The translations under genes were made by a program, and so were the position numbers. The notes under the pieces are model-generated. The model was not told where the DNA came from. It made no database searches and was given only the letters and a program-made list of their open reading frames with translations. A DNA stretch of 64,000 nucleotides from Paracoccaceae bacterium (lineage in GTDB: Bacteria; Pseudomonadota; Alphaproteobacteria; Rhodobacterales; Rhodobacteraceae): positions 372,001-436,000 of the forward strand of contig JAAFAB010000002.1 of NCBI GenBank assembly GCA_018222585.1, written 5' to 3'. Each line of letters opens with the position of its first letter. Positions within the stretch are counted from its first letter, which is position 1. Below are positions 47,290 to 56,178 of the stretch, in pieces.

Positions 47290-48345
47290 ATGGCCGGTAT
47301 CAAGCTTTCCGCCGTGAAAAAGGTCTACCCGGGCAGTGCAGAGCCTGCCGTGAAGGGCGTCGACCTCGATATCCGGGATGGCGAATTCGTCGTCCTGGTC
47401 GGTCCCTCGGGCTGTGGCAAGTCGACTCTGCTGCGGATGATTGCGGGGCTCGAGACCGTCTCGGATGGCGAGATCGCCATCGGCGACAGGGTGGTCAACC
47501 AGATGGAACCCGCCGAGCGTGACATCGCCATGGTGTTCCAGAACTACGCGCTCTATCCGCACATGTCGGTGCGTCAGAACCTGTCCTACGGGCTGAAGAA
47601 CCGCCGGATGCCGAAGGCCGAGATCGACCGCAAGATCGAGGAAACCGCCGCGATCCTGCAGATCGACGCCTATCTCGACCGCAAGCCGCGCGCCCTGTCG
47701 GGCGGACAGCGGCAACGGGTCGCCATGGGCCGCGCGATCGTGCGCGACCCGGCCGCCTTCCTCTTCGACGAGCCGCTGTCGAACCTCGATGCCAAGCTGC
47801 GCCTGCATATGCGCGGCGAGATCAAGCAACTGCACCAGCGCCTCGGCACCACCTCGGTCTACGTGACACATGACCAGCTCGAGGCGATGACGCTGGCCGA
47901 CCGGCTGGTGGTGCTGAACCATGGCCGGATCGAACAGGTGGGCCGCCCGCTGGATCTTTACCGCGAACCGGCCTCGACCTTCGTGGCGGGCTTCCTTGGT
48001 GCCCCGGCGATGAACCTGATCGAGGCCGAGGTAAGTGGCGGGGCGCTGATGCTGGACGGCGCTTCGCTGGCGTCGGGCCTGGCGGCGGCGCCGGGCCGTA
48101 TCACCGCCGGCATCCGGCCCGAGGCGATCCGCCTGCGCGCCGGACCGGGCAACTTCCGGCTGGACTATGTCGAGGAACTGGGCGGCTCGCGCATCATCCA
48201 CGGACATATAGGCGCGCAGCGGATGATCGCCCAGGCCGATCTGGCCACCGAGCTGGCCGAGGAGATGGTCGCCGATCTGCCGGTGCAGGAGTTGCACCTT
48301 TTCCACGCCGAGACCGGCGAGCGCCTGCCCGTCGCCGGGCGCTGA
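47290..48345 (+). CDS. ugpC: Glycerol-3-phosphate ABC transporter ATP-binding protein
   Basis: A 351-aa ATPase. Walker [10 protein letters not shown] is at 38-46, the Q-loop Gln at 84, LSGGQ at 136-140, Walker B FLFDEP at 157-162 and the H-loop His at 194. A C-terminal OB/TOBE domain from about 235 ends in [15 protein letters not shown]. It energises UgpAE. The ATG at 47290 follows the ugpE stop by 2 bp. It is related to the ATPase at 5599 but clearly a separate gene. It is the last gene of the operon; no clear terminator follows. Confidence 0.94.
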   Translation: MAGIKLSAVKKVYPGSAEPAVKGVDLDIRDGEFVVLVGPSGCGKSTLLRMIAGLETVSDGEIAIGDRVVNQMEPAERDIAMVFQNYALYPHMSVRQNLSYGLKNRRMPKAEIDRKIEETAAILQIDAYLDRKPRALSGGQRQRVAMGRAIVRDPAAFLFDEPLSNLDAKLRLHMRGEIKQLHQRLGTTSVYVTHDQLEAMTLADRLVVLNHGRIEQVGRPLDLYREPASTFVAGFLGAPAMNLIEAEVSGGALMLDGASLASGLAAAPGRITAGIRPEAIRLRAGPGNFRLDYVEELGGSRIIHGHIGAQRMIAQADLATELAEEMVADLPVQELHLFHAETGERLPVAGR

Positions 48346-48684
48346 CACCGGCTGCTGAAACCGGGCCCCGGATCGTGTCGCAAATGTGGCGCGCTCCGGG
48401 CAACCCGACCGCGTGACCGGGTTTCCCGCAGAGCGGCGAAAACGATTCGCCCTGCATGGCAATCCCGTGGGTGCACATCCGACTTGTGGCGAAAATCGAC
48501 CAATTCGCGTCAAAATTGTGGCGTCTCCCGATTTTTGCAACGGTGGTCTTGTCGGAAATTCGGCCTCTCAAAGCGGTTTCAAAGGCAGCTGTACCGATAC
48601 GTATGCTTCTCAGCTGTGGAATCGCTTGCTAGTCTGATGGGGACGAAAGTCGTGTGTGTCGTAATTTAATTAGTGGGGTGCTCC
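48346..48684. other. 339-base gene-free region with repeated TGTGGCG motif
   Basis: Three same-strand copies of WTGTGGCG occur at 48384, 48484 and 48516; the last two are 32 bp apart (three helical turns). CAGCTGT is also repeated at about 48588 and 48613. GC is markedly lower from 48500 to 48690 than in the flanks. It is the promoter region of the 48685 gene. I see no gene in it. Confidence 0.55.
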
Positions 48685-50244
48685 ATGGAGCTGGTGTGTG
48701 TTCTGTGCCTTATTGTGTTCCTGTCTCTTGCCGCTGCGGGACAGGGTTTCGGGTTAAAGCCTGCCACGGCGATGGCAGGAAGCGGACTTCAATCCATTCG
48801 CAACATGCAACGTAAACGTGCGTGGGATCGGGCCACGGCGCGTCCTCGTCCGCTCTGCCGTCAGGGCAGCGCCGGGAGGGATGCGCCCGTGGCAGCTTCC
48901 GCCGGGGGCTCCCGCCCGGCGGAGGCGCCGAACATGAAGCTGGTGGTCGACGGGCTCTGCCTCGAGACGCTGCGCTTTCCGGCGGCCCTGGGCGATGGCC
49001 CGGCCGAGACCGAGGGGCGCGACTGGCTGGACATCACCCGCCTGCGTCGCAGCGATGACGGCGCGCCGCGCCTCGGCGAGGAACTGCTGGTGGCGCTGGA
49101 CTGGGCGCGGGATCCGGAAGGCACCGGGGGCTCGGCGCAGAAGCTGACGCTGGTGATCCCGGTCCGGCACGTGCCGCTGGCCCGCTTCGCGGCCCATGCC
49201 CGCCAGATCGAGCTCTTCGCCGCGCTGGTGCTGCGCACCGCCGGTGACGCGGTGCTGGCCTTCGAGATCGGCAACGAGGACTGGAACGAGGAGGGGGCGG
49301 GCGATTATGCCGCCAAGGCGCGCATGGTGATCGCCGCGCTGGAAGCCGCGATGGACGCCCTGGACCTGCGCGAGGCCGAGCGCCCGCAGATCATGGTGCA
49401 GTTCGCGCTGCCGCCGCGTCCGCCCTTCGCCCGCGACGATGCGCCCTCGGCCGAGCGGCTGATCGGCCGGGGTCTTCAGGCGCGCAAGGCCGAGATCCTC
49501 GGCGGCGCCCGGGCGATCGAGACCAGCTACACCGTCGAGGATGGCGCGGTCGAGATCACCGCCTACGAGGACGCGGGCCGCGTGGTGGCCTATGTCCGCT
49601 CGCGGCTGGATGCGCCGCTCTCGCTGGATGTCGACTTCAAGGGCCTTGTGCCCGCGTGGCAGATGGTCACCGCTCGCCGCATCGGCCTGGCCGAGCGGGC
49701 GCCGGTGATGCGGCGCGGCAACCTGCTGCGCCTCGCCGTGCCGGTCGAGGAGGCCGAGGGCTGGGCGCTGAGCCCGGTGCGCATGGAGGACGGTCTGCTG
49801 GATGTCGACCTGGCGCCGCATGAGGCGATCGAGGTGATTTTCCATCTCTCGACCGAGATCGGGCAAGCCGCCAGTCGCGCGCCGATGCGGCTGGTTGACG
49901 GCGGCAACCGGGGTGGTCCCGCCCCGCGTCGCACCCCCGCCACATCGCACCGGTCCGAGCGTCTCGCGGGCACTCCCCAGCCCGACGAGATGATCGGCTG
50001 GATCGGCGAGGATGTCTTCATCTTCGGCGCGCGCTGCGACGAGACCGGCCCCGTGGTTCGCGATTTCACCCCGGGCCGCGACGTGATCGACCTCGTGCTG
50101 CCGGGCCTCAGCGCTGCCGACCTGCGCCTGCGCGATCACGCCGGGGGCGTGCTGGTCGAAGCCGGGCCGGATGCGCGCTTCCTGCTGGGCGGCGCCTTCA
50201 GCGCGGCGCAGATCGACGTGACGCGGGACATCCGCATCCTGTGA
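48685..50244 (+). CDS. Secreted protein with glycosidase-like core and serralysin-type C-terminus
   Basis: A 519-aa protein of unclear function. The N-terminus has one hydrophobic segment (ELVCVLCLIVFLSLAAAG, residues 2-19), then a basic low-complexity linker to about residue 83. The middle has VVDGLCLETLRF and FEIGNEDWNEEGAGDYAAKARMVIAAL, which recalls the EIGNE region of GH39/GH51-type glycosidases, followed by a beta-rich part. The last ~80 residues (DVFIFGARCDETGPVVRDFTPGRDVIDLVLPG) resemble the M10 serralysin C-terminal domain used in type I secretion. No GGxGxDxxx calcium nonapeptides are left. It may be a shortened member of the Rhodobacterales RTX-linked family. An alternative start is the ATG at 48934, which has a GGAGG site 8 bases upstream and would remove the hydrophobic segment. 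Confidence 0.7.
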   Translation: MELVCVLCLIVFLSLAAAGQGFGLKPATAMAGSGLQSIRNMQRKRAWDRATARPRPLCRQGSAGRDAPVAASAGGSRPAEAPNMKLVVDGLCLETLRFPAALGDGPAETEGRDWLDITRLRRSDDGAPRLGEELLVALDWARDPEGTGGSAQKLTLVIPVRHVPLARFAAHARQIELFAALVLRTAGDAVLAFEIGNEDWNEEGAGDYAAKARMVIAALEAAMDALDLREAERPQIMVQFALPPRPPFARDDAPSAERLIGRGLQARKAEILGGARAIETSYTVEDGAVEITAYEDAGRVVAYVRSRLDAPLSLDVDFKGLVPAWQMVTARRIGLAERAPVMRRGNLLRLAVPVEEAEGWALSPVRMEDGLLDVDLAPHEAIEVIFHLSTEIGQAASRAPMRLVDGGNRGGPAPRRTPATSHRSERLAGTPQPDEMIGWIGEDVFIFGARCDETGPVVRDFTPGRDVIDLVLPGLSAADLRLRDHAGGVLVEAGPDARFLLGGAFSAAQIDVTRDIRIL

Positions 50245-50269
50245 ACCTTCAGGAAAAGCCAGTGCAGTG

Positions 50270-50300
50270 CAGGGCCCCGCTTCGGCGGGGTCCTGTCGTT
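50270..50300. terminator. Rho-independent terminator between convergent genes
   Basis: An 11-bp stem CAGGGCCCCGC / GCGGGGTCCTG (one G-T pair) is capped by a TTCG tetraloop and followed by TCGTTT. It lies between genes ending at 50244 (plus) and 50309 (minus). Confidence 0.8.
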
Positions 50301-50308
50301 TGCGGCGC

Positions 50309-50662
50309 TCAGATGCGGCGGAAGGCGCCGCGATAGCGCCACAGGTGACTGCCGAGGCAGAGTGCGCCCAGCCAGCAGGCCAGGGCGATCAGCAGGTAGA
50401 TCATCTGCGCCAGCCCCCAGAGCGGCACCGCAAACCCGAGCGCCACGACACCACCGCCCAGCCCGGCCAGGAACCCCAGCCATGCCAGGACCCTGACACG
50501 GCGCAGCAGCGCGGTGGCCAGGGCCGCCCAGAAGGCGGCGGCGACGACCAGTGCCAGCAGGGGCACCGACTGACCCAGCACCGCGACGGCCAGGTGCATC
50601 AGCGCCGCGACATAGTAGCAGGCGGCGGCAAGGAAGAATCCATCCGAAAGGTTTCTGTTCAT
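50309..50662 (-). CDS. Small integral membrane protein of unknown function
   Basis: A 117-aa protein made almost wholly of four hydrophobic helices (about 8-30, 34-52, 58-79 and 82-104), with a basic C-terminus. No conserved catalytic or metal residue is seen apart from one His between helices 1 and 2. I do not recognise a named family. It follows the cytochrome c gene by 18 bp and is the last gene of the aldehyde-oxidase operon. It might anchor the dehydrogenase or carry its electrons, but nothing in the sequence proves this. Confidence 0.75.
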   Translation of the reverse strand: MNRNLSDGFFLAAACYYVAALMHLAVAVLGQSVPLLALVVAAAFWAALATALLRRVRVLAWLGFLAGLGGGVVALGFAVPLWGLAQMIYLLIALACWLGALCLGSHLWRYRGAFRRI

Positions 50663-50680
50663 CTTGGCGTCCTTTCAGGC

Positions 50681-51346
50681 TCACTCGGCGGGGCAGGGCT
50701 GGCCAGCCGCGCCCCAGGTCAGGATATCCTGCACATGGGTTTCCAGGGAATAGGGGGCCGGTTCGCGCGCGCCGCCCGGGTTCCAGCCCCAGAGCACGAA
50801 GCCCCGGTGGCCCGCGTCCTCGGTCAGGTGCTCGGCCAGGGCCACCCAGTCGCGCCCGCCGGTACGCCCGGGATCGGAAAGCTGGGCGCAGATCTCGGCG
50901 GCGCTGCGGTCGAACCACTGGAACTCGACCGGCGCCAGGCGCCAGTCCAGTCCGGCGCGCGGCGGCGCATGGGGATCGGTGTCGAAATCGCCGTTGGTCC
51001 TGTGGCAGGTAGAGCAGAGCAGCGTCTCGGCGCCGATCCGGCTTTCGCCGCCGGTGATGTTCATCCCGTGCGGACGCGCCTGTCCGTAGGACGGGCCGGA
51101 CCACATCGGCCGGTTGTCCTCGCCGACGTGGCAGTTGGCACAGCGCGGGTGACTGACCACCTCGTAGATCCGTCCGAAGGCGGCGGCGCCCTCTTCGGCA
51201 CTGACCGAGCCCTCTTCGGGCACCTCGAAGGCGATCTGTGGCCCGGTATCGGCACGCGCGGGCGGCAGGACCACGGCCAGCGGGCCGAGGCTGGCCAGCA
51301 GCGCGGCGAGGCCGAGGCCCGCGCGTCGTGTGAAGGCTTGCGACAT
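50681..51346 (-). CDS. Dihaem c-type cytochrome of the aldehyde-oxidase operon
   Basis: A 221-aa periplasmic cytochrome. The signal peptide (MSQAFTRRAGLGLAALLASLG... ARA) ends near residue 32. Two haem-binding motifs are present: Cys69-x-x-Cys72-His73 (CANCH) and Cys111-x-x-Cys114-His115 (CSTCH). Possible axial Met residues lie at 81 and 95. It should accept electrons from the molybdenum enzyme encoded upstream and pass them to the respiratory chain. It has a GAGGAG ribosome site and lies 10 bp after the large-subunit gene. Such cytochromes regularly accompany IorAB-type oxidoreductases. Confidence 0.88.
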   Translation of the reverse strand: MSQAFTRRAGLGLAALLASLGPLAVVLPPARADTGPQIAFEVPEEGSVSAEEGAAAFGRIYEVVSHPRCANCHVGEDNRPMWSGPSYGQARPHGMNITGGESRIGAETLLCSTCHRTNGDFDTDPHAPPRAGLDWRLAPVEFQWFDRSAAEICAQLSDPGRTGGRDWVALAEHLTEDAGHRGFVLWGWNPGGAREPAPYSLETHVQDILTWGAAGQPCPAE

Positions 51347-51356
51347 GGCTGGCTCC

Positions 51357-53585
51357 TCAGGCGAAGGTGACGAATTTGTCGAAGGGCATTTCCCGCAGCC
51401 GCTGGCCGGTGGCGGCGAAGATCGCATTGGCGAGCGCGGGTGCGGCGGGGGGCACGGGGGGCTCTCCGATGCCGCGCACCTTGGGGCCGGTCTCCAGCGC
51501 GCGGACCTCGATCGGCGGGCACTGGTAGAGCCGCATCCCGGCATGGGCGTGGAAATTGGTCTGCTCGGCCATGCCGTCGGCATAGGTGATCTGGCAGTTC
51601 ATCGCGTGCCCCAGCCCGAAGACCACGCCGCCCTGGATCAGGTTCTCGATGTTCACCGGGTCCAGCACGCGGCCCACGTCGGCAGCGACCCAGGCGCCGG
51701 TCAGGCGCAGGCCGGAGGGCGTGTCCTCGACCTCGATCACCTCGGCGACCGGGGTGCCGAAGGACATCACCATGGCGACACCGCGCCCGCGTCCCGGCGG
51801 CAAGGGGGTGCCCCAGCCCGACATCTCGCCGACCGCCTCCAGGCAGGCCCGCGCCGGGCCGTAGGTGCACAGGCGGATGCGTTCCGCAAGCGGATCGGCG
51901 CCCGCCTCGTGGATCAGCTCGTCCAGCGCGCCTTCGGCGAAGAACCCGGCATGGGAGGCCCCGACCGAGCGCCAGGAACTGATCGGCGCCAGCTCGGCCG
52001 CGCGATGGCCCGCGACGCGCAGGTCGGGGATCGCGTAGGGCATCGACCAGGCGGCGGAGACGATCTGGCTGTCGGGTCCTGCCGCGCCGTAGCCGAGGCG
52101 GGCGAACTGCGAGGCCATGACCGAGGGCGCGGCGATGGCGAGGTCCAGCGCCTGCACCTGCCCCTCGACGACCCGGCCACGGGCCCGGCCCATGGCGATC
52201 TGGCGCGGGAAGTCATGGGCCATGTCCTCTTCGCGCGAATAGGTCAGCTTGACCGGCGTGCCGCGCAGGGCGATGCCGATCTCGGCGGCGCGGGTGACGT
52301 TCTCGAATTCCAGCCGGTGCCCGAAGGAGCCGCCCGCATACTGGTTGTGCAGGTGCACGGCCTCGCGGGGCAGGCCGGTGATCTCGGCCACCTTCTGCAC
52401 CGCCATGCCGGGGAACTGATGGGCCACCCAGATGTCGCAGCGGTCTTCCGTCACATGGATCAGCGCACTGATGGGCTCCAGCGGCGCATGGGCCAGGTAG
52501 GGCGCGCGGTATTCCATCGTCTCGCCCGCCGGTATCGCCTCACCCTCCTCGCGCCAGACCTTTTCGGGCGCGGCGTCGAGCGCCTCGCCCAGGGCCTGCC
52601 AGTGGGCGGCCTGTTCGGCAGGGAAGGGGGTGGGACCCCAGGTGCAGTCCAGCGCCCCGGCGCCCTGGAAGGCGGTCCAGGTGTCCCCGGCCACGACGGC
52701 CAGGCCCCCGGTGACGGGCAGCACCTGCCGCACGCCCGGCACGGCCAGCGCGGCGCTGTCGTCATGCCCCTCCAGCGTGCCGCCGGGGCGCGGGTTCAGC
52801 TTCACGGTCGCGTGCACCATGTCCGGCAGGACGAGGTCGATGCCATAGGTCAGGGTGCCGGTGGATTTCGCCAGCATGTCGACGCGCTGCACGGGCTTGC
52901 CGAGAAGGCGCCAGTCCTGCGGATCGCGCAGTGCCACCTCGTGCAGAGGGCTCACCCCGGCCGCGGCGGCAGCGAGGTCGACATAGGGCAGGGTGGTGCC
53001 GTCGGGCAGCAGCACCGCGCCGCGCTCTGTGCGCAGGTCGCGCGCGTCGTGTCCGGTCTGCCGCGCCGCCGCCAGCTTCAGGGTCTCGCGCGCCATCGCG
53101 CCCGCCTGGCGCAGCTTCTCGTAGCTGTCGGGCACGGAGGAGGAGCCCCCGGTGCCCTGCAGCCCGAGCGCGCCCAGAAGCCGCCCGGCGACATCGCGGG
53201 AGATCTCGGCCATGGGCGTCATGTCCTGGGTCATGAAGGGCAGGGCCTCCTCGGCCATGGCGCGGTTGGCATAGGCGGCGGCGGGCGGGCCGGTCTCGAT
53301 CACCAGCTCGGGCTGGTCGAGATCCACGTCCAGCTCCTCGGCGATCAGCGCCGCCTGCATGTGGCGGATGCCCTGCCCAAGGTCGGTATGCGGGGCGATC
53401 AGGGTGATCTTGCCATCGGCGATGCGGATCCAGGGATTGAAGCTGACATCCCCCGGGCCGAGGTCGGCGGCGAGCGGGTTCTCGGGCGCGCGGTTCAGCA
53501 TGTAGACGCCGAAGGCCACGCCGCCGGTGACGGTGACGGAGCCGAGGATGAAGGCGCGGCGGGTCAGGCGGGTCAGACGCGACAT
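51357..53585 (-). CDS. iorB: Aldehyde/isoquinoline oxidoreductase molybdenum subunit (IorB-like)
   Basis: A 742-aa molybdopterin-binding large subunit of the xanthine-oxidase family. It starts with a Tat-like signal (LTRRAFILGSVTVTGGVAFG), so the enzyme should work in the periplasm. Cofactor motifs are GQGIRHMQAALIAEEL near 66-81, QYAGGSFGHRLE near 418-430, and WRSVGASHAGFFAEGALDEL near 540. The C-terminal catalytic glutamate region is GIGEPPVPPAAPALANAIFAATG. It oxidises aldehydes or N-heterocycles by adding oxygen from water. It lies 3 bp after the small-subunit gene and is followed by the cytochrome gene. The substrate cannot be predicted; aldehydes are most usual. Confidence 0.92.
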   Translation of the reverse strand: MSRLTRLTRRAFILGSVTVTGGVAFGVYMLNRAPENPLAADLGPGDVSFNPWIRIADGKITLIAPHTDLGQGIRHMQAALIAEELDVDLDQPELVIETGPPAAAYANRAMAEEALPFMTQDMTPMAEISRDVAGRLLGALGLQGTGGSSSVPDSYEKLRQAGAMARETLKLAAARQTGHDARDLRTERGAVLLPDGTTLPYVDLAAAAAGVSPLHEVALRDPQDWRLLGKPVQRVDMLAKSTGTLTYGIDLVLPDMVHATVKLNPRPGGTLEGHDDSAALAVPGVRQVLPVTGGLAVVAGDTWTAFQGAGALDCTWGPTPFPAEQAAHWQALGEALDAAPEKVWREEGEAIPAGETMEYRAPYLAHAPLEPISALIHVTEDRCDIWVAHQFPGMAVQKVAEITGLPREAVHLHNQYAGGSFGHRLEFENVTRAAEIGIALRGTPVKLTYSREEDMAHDFPRQIAMGRARGRVVEGQVQALDLAIAAPSVMASQFARLGYGAAGPDSQIVSAAWSMPYAIPDLRVAGHRAAELAPISSWRSVGASHAGFFAEGALDELIHEAGADPLAERIRLCTYGPARACLEAVGEMSGWGTPLPPGRGRGVAMVMSFGTPVAEVIEVEDTPSGLRLTGAWVAADVGRVLDPVNIENLIQGGVVFGLGHAMNCQITYADGMAEQTNFHAHAGMRLYQCPPIEVRALETGPKVRGIGEPPVPPAAPALANAIFAATGQRLREMPFDKFVTFA

Positions 53586-53588
53586 GGC

Positions 53589-54053
53589 TCAGCCCTCCAG
53601 CTTCTGCGCGGCCGCATGGACGGCGGCGCGGATGCGGGGATAGGTGCCGCAGCGGCAGAGATTGCCGGACATGGCGGCGTCGATTTCGCTGTCCGAGGGG
53701 GCGGGGTTGGTCTGCAGCAGTGCGGCGGCCTGCATGATCTGGCCGGATTGGCAGTAGCCGCATTGCGCGACCTGCTGTTCGACCCAGGCGGCCTGGACGG
53801 CGTGCAGCGTCGCGGGGGTGCCCAGACCTTCGATGGTCTGCACCTCGGCGCCCTGCAGTTCCTGCGCCTGCACCTGGCAGGAGCGCACCGCCTGCCCGTC
53901 CAGGTGCACCGTGCAGGCGCCGCACTGGGCGATACCGCAACCGTACTTGGTGCCGGTCAGCCCCAGCCGGTCCCTGAGGACCCAGAGCAGGGGCATCTCC
54001 GCGGCCACGTCGACGCTTTGCGCCTGTCCATTCACGGTGAAGTCTATCTTCAT
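53589..54053 (-). CDS. iorA: Aldehyde/isoquinoline oxidoreductase 2Fe-2S subunit (IorA-like)
   Basis: A 154-aa small subunit with two iron-sulfur clusters. The plant-type cluster uses Cys39, Cys44, Cys47 and Cys59 ([10 protein letters not shown] ... RSC). The second cluster uses Cys98, Cys101, Cys133 and Cys135 (CGYCQSG ... NLCRC). It passes electrons from the Mo cofactor of IorB to the cytochrome. There is no signal peptide; it is probably carried out with IorB through Tat. The ATG at 54053 has a GAGGA ribosome site 6 bases upstream; the frame extension to 54188 crosses the promoter. It is the first gene of the four-gene operon and divergent from the AraC gene. Confidence 0.94.
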   Translation of the reverse strand: MKIDFTVNGQAQSVDVAAEMPLLWVLRDRLGLTGTKYGCGIAQCGACTVHLDGQAVRSCQVQAQELQGAEVQTIEGLGTPATLHAVQAAWVEQQVAQCGYCQSGQIMQAAALLQTNPAPSDSEIDAAMSGNLCRCGTYPRIRAAVHAAAQKLEG

Positions 54054-54260
54054 CACTCGTCCTCGCTGCCTGCGTTGCAGGGGTGGCTGGTTGTTCAGGA
54101 CAAACTTAGTCCTCGACCGCCACGAAACACTCGCCAATGGTGCCAAACGACAAACCGATGCCGCCATGCCGCTTGCGAAGCGTGGCACATCCGACCGGCC
54201 GGCGGCACGTTGAACCGCAGAGGCCCCGTGCCCAGATTAGCGAAAAAGAAAGGCAATTTC

Positions 54261-55280
54261 ATGAGCCATGTCCGCAAGTACCCGGTCCGGGCCTCGATCC
54301 GTCAGGCCTGTGCGCTGCTGAAGCTGTCGGAAGCGCGGGTGCTGACCCGGGCCGGGCTGTCGGCGGACTTCTTCCAGGGCCCGGAAGAGCTGATCGACAT
54401 CCGTGGGTACTTTCGCCTGTGGAACGCGGTCGAGGCCGAGGCCGACAGCGTCGAGACCATGCTGCTGGCCGCGCGAGAGGCGGCGCGGGGGCCCTTCAAC
54501 CCGGCGCTGCTGGCGTTCTCCTGCTCGCCCAACATCCATGTCGGGCTTGAGCGTATCGCGCTGTTCAAGCCGCTGATCGGGCCCTTCAAGCTGGACAGCA
54601 GCCTGGCGGGCGGGCGTCTGACCGTGGTCTGCCGCTCCAGCGTGCCGGGGCTTGTGCTGCCGGGCACCCTGGCCGCGATGGAGGCCGTTTTCATGGTTTC
54701 CTGGGCGCGGACCTTCACCGGCGCCGAGGTCATCCCGCTGGATATCGCCGTCTCCGAGCCCGAGCATTTCACCCCGGCCATCGTCGACTACTTCGGCTGT
54801 ACCCCGCGGCGCGCGCTCGGCACCACCGTGGTCTTCTCGGAGGAGGACGCGCTCCGGCCCCTGATCTCGGAGGACACGGCCTTTTGGCGGCTGGTCCAGG
54901 GCGAGCTGCACGCCCGCCTGGCCATCGACAAGGCGCGCCATGAGGTCCCGTCGACCGCCGAGCGGCTGCGCGATGTGCTGGTGGACATGCTGCCGGGCGG
55001 ACAGGTGTCCGTCGCAGGCGCGGCAAGCCGGCTGGGGCTGTCAGAGCGGTCGTTGCAGCGGCGGCTGAAGTCCGAGGAAACCTCCTTCCAGGGCGAGCTG
55101 GATGGCGTGCGGGCGGAACTGGCCCGCACCTACCTGGCGCGGGGCGACATGACGACCGAGGAGATTTCCTACCTGCTGGCCTACCGTGATCCGAATTCCT
55201 TCTACCGCGCCTTCCAGTCCTGGACCGGCATGACCCCCTCGCAGGCGCGCGAGTCTCTGCTTGGCGGTGCTGTCGGATAG
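54261..55280 (+). CDS. AraC family transcriptional regulator
   Basis: A 339-aa regulator. The N-terminal part (about 15-195) fits the arabinose-binding-like domain of the OruR/ArgR2 type of AraC protein. The C-terminal two-HTH domain lies at about 235-330 (GQVSVAGAASRLGLSERSLQRRLKSEETSF; LARGDMTTEEISYLLAYRDPNSFYRAFQSWTGMTPSQAR). The ATG at 54261 has an AAAGG ribosome site 7 bases upstream. It is divergent from iorAB across 207 bp, and probably activates that operon in response to its substrate. The 207-bp gap shows no clear long repeat. Confidence 0.93.
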   Translation: MSHVRKYPVRASIRQACALLKLSEARVLTRAGLSADFFQGPEELIDIRGYFRLWNAVEAEADSVETMLLAAREAARGPFNPALLAFSCSPNIHVGLERIALFKPLIGPFKLDSSLAGGRLTVVCRSSVPGLVLPGTLAAMEAVFMVSWARTFTGAEVIPLDIAVSEPEHFTPAIVDYFGCTPRRALGTTVVFSEEDALRPLISEDTAFWRLVQGELHARLAIDKARHEVPSTAERLRDVLVDMLPGGQVSVAGAASRLGLSERSLQRRLKSEETSFQGELDGVRAELARTYLARGDMTTEEISYLLAYRDPNSFYRAFQSWTGMTPSQARESLLGGAVG

Positions 55281-55339
55281 GCTGGAAAAACCGCGCCGAG
55301 CCTGTACCTTGGGGTGGAAATCAGGGGCAAGAGGGTGCG

Positions 55340-56017
55340 ATGGCGGTCACTACGACGGATTGGATCGAGAAGTTCGAAGGGCTGAACCAGCTGCCCGAAG
55401 ACCTGAAGGACGAGCTGATCGCGGGCTCCGGCATCGTGGAGATGAAGGCCGGTGACGTGGTCTTTTCGCCCGGCCAGTCGGCGGACAACCTGTTGCTGCT
55501 GCTGAAAGGCACCGTCCGGGTGCAACAGAAGTCCGAGACCGGTCGCGAGGTCTTCCTCTACCGGGTCCATGCGGGGGACAGCTGCGTGCTGACCACCGCC
55601 TGCATGTTGGCCTTCGAGGATTATGCCGCCGACGGCATCGCCGAAAGCGATATCCGCGCCGTCGCCATTCCCCGACGCACCTTCGACGACCTTGTCGGGC
55701 GCTCTGCCCTGTTCCGCCAGTTCGTCTTCCGCGCCTATTCGCGGCGGCTGACGGACCTGTTCACCCTGATCGACGACATCGTCTTTCAGCGCATGGATGT
55801 GCGCCTGGCCGCGCGCCTGCTGGATCTGGCCGACGGCGACATCGTCCATGCCACCCATCAGCATCTCGCCAATGAGCTGGGTACGGCACGCGAGGTGATC
55901 TCGCGCACCCTGGCCGAGTTCCAGCGCCGTGGCTGGGTCGAACTGGCCCGCGGAGAGGTCCGCCTGACCGGGCGGGCGGGCCTGGAACGGCTGGCGCGAT
56001 CGGCGGGGGCGGGCTGA
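55340..56017 (+). CDS. Crp/Fnr family regulator with a cysteine pair, sulfur-gene associated
   Basis: A 225-aa regulator. The cyclic-nucleotide-binding-like domain lies at about 15-125 and a winged HTH at about 150-215 (LANELGTAREVISRTLAEFQRRGWVEL). The effector domain has Cys82 and Cys88 in GDSCVLTTACML. Key cAMP-binding residues of Crp are missing, and the N-terminal FNR cluster cysteines are absent, so it is neither. A thiol switch that senses persulfide or redox state through Cys82/Cys88 is a reasonable inference, because the genes downstream handle sulfur. A GTGAC-CAT-GTCAC palindrome at 56073-56091 in front of those genes is its likely site. Confidence 0.9.
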   Translation: MAVTTTDWIEKFEGLNQLPEDLKDELIAGSGIVEMKAGDVVFSPGQSADNLLLLLKGTVRVQQKSETGREVFLYRVHAGDSCVLTTACMLAFEDYAADGIAESDIRAVAIPRRTFDDLVGRSALFRQFVFRAYSRRLTDLFTLIDDIVFQRMDVRLAARLLDLADGDIVHATHQHLANELGTAREVISRTLAEFQRRGWVELARGEVRLTGRAGLERLARSAGAG

Positions 56018-56072
56018 TAATTATTCCTTTTTCGCAAGGGCTTGCCTTCCAGAGTCGAGGAAACTACGCCGC

Positions 56073-56091
56073 TTTGTGACCATGTCACCAA
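56073..56091 (+). promoter_or_regulatory. Predicted Crp/Fnr-type operator for the sulfur operon
   Basis: TTTGTGAC-CAT-GTCACCAA: perfect 5-bp GTGAC/GTCAC core plus outer TT/AA. A CATAAG -10-like hexamer at 56112 places the site near -41, the usual class II activator position. Confidence 0.6.
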
Positions 56092-56178
56092 GTTCGGAAA
56101 GGGGGACGTGGCATAAGGGGTGCAGATGATTCTTCCCGGGCCCTCCCCGGGATCCGCCCTCAGACGACCGGAGCGACC

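Noticed and set aside
51330-54260. Long in-frame upstream extension of the AraC gene over the aldehyde-oxidase operon
   Set aside because: It is antisense to iorAB and the cytochrome gene; the ATG at 54261 has a ribosome site and gives the normal family length.
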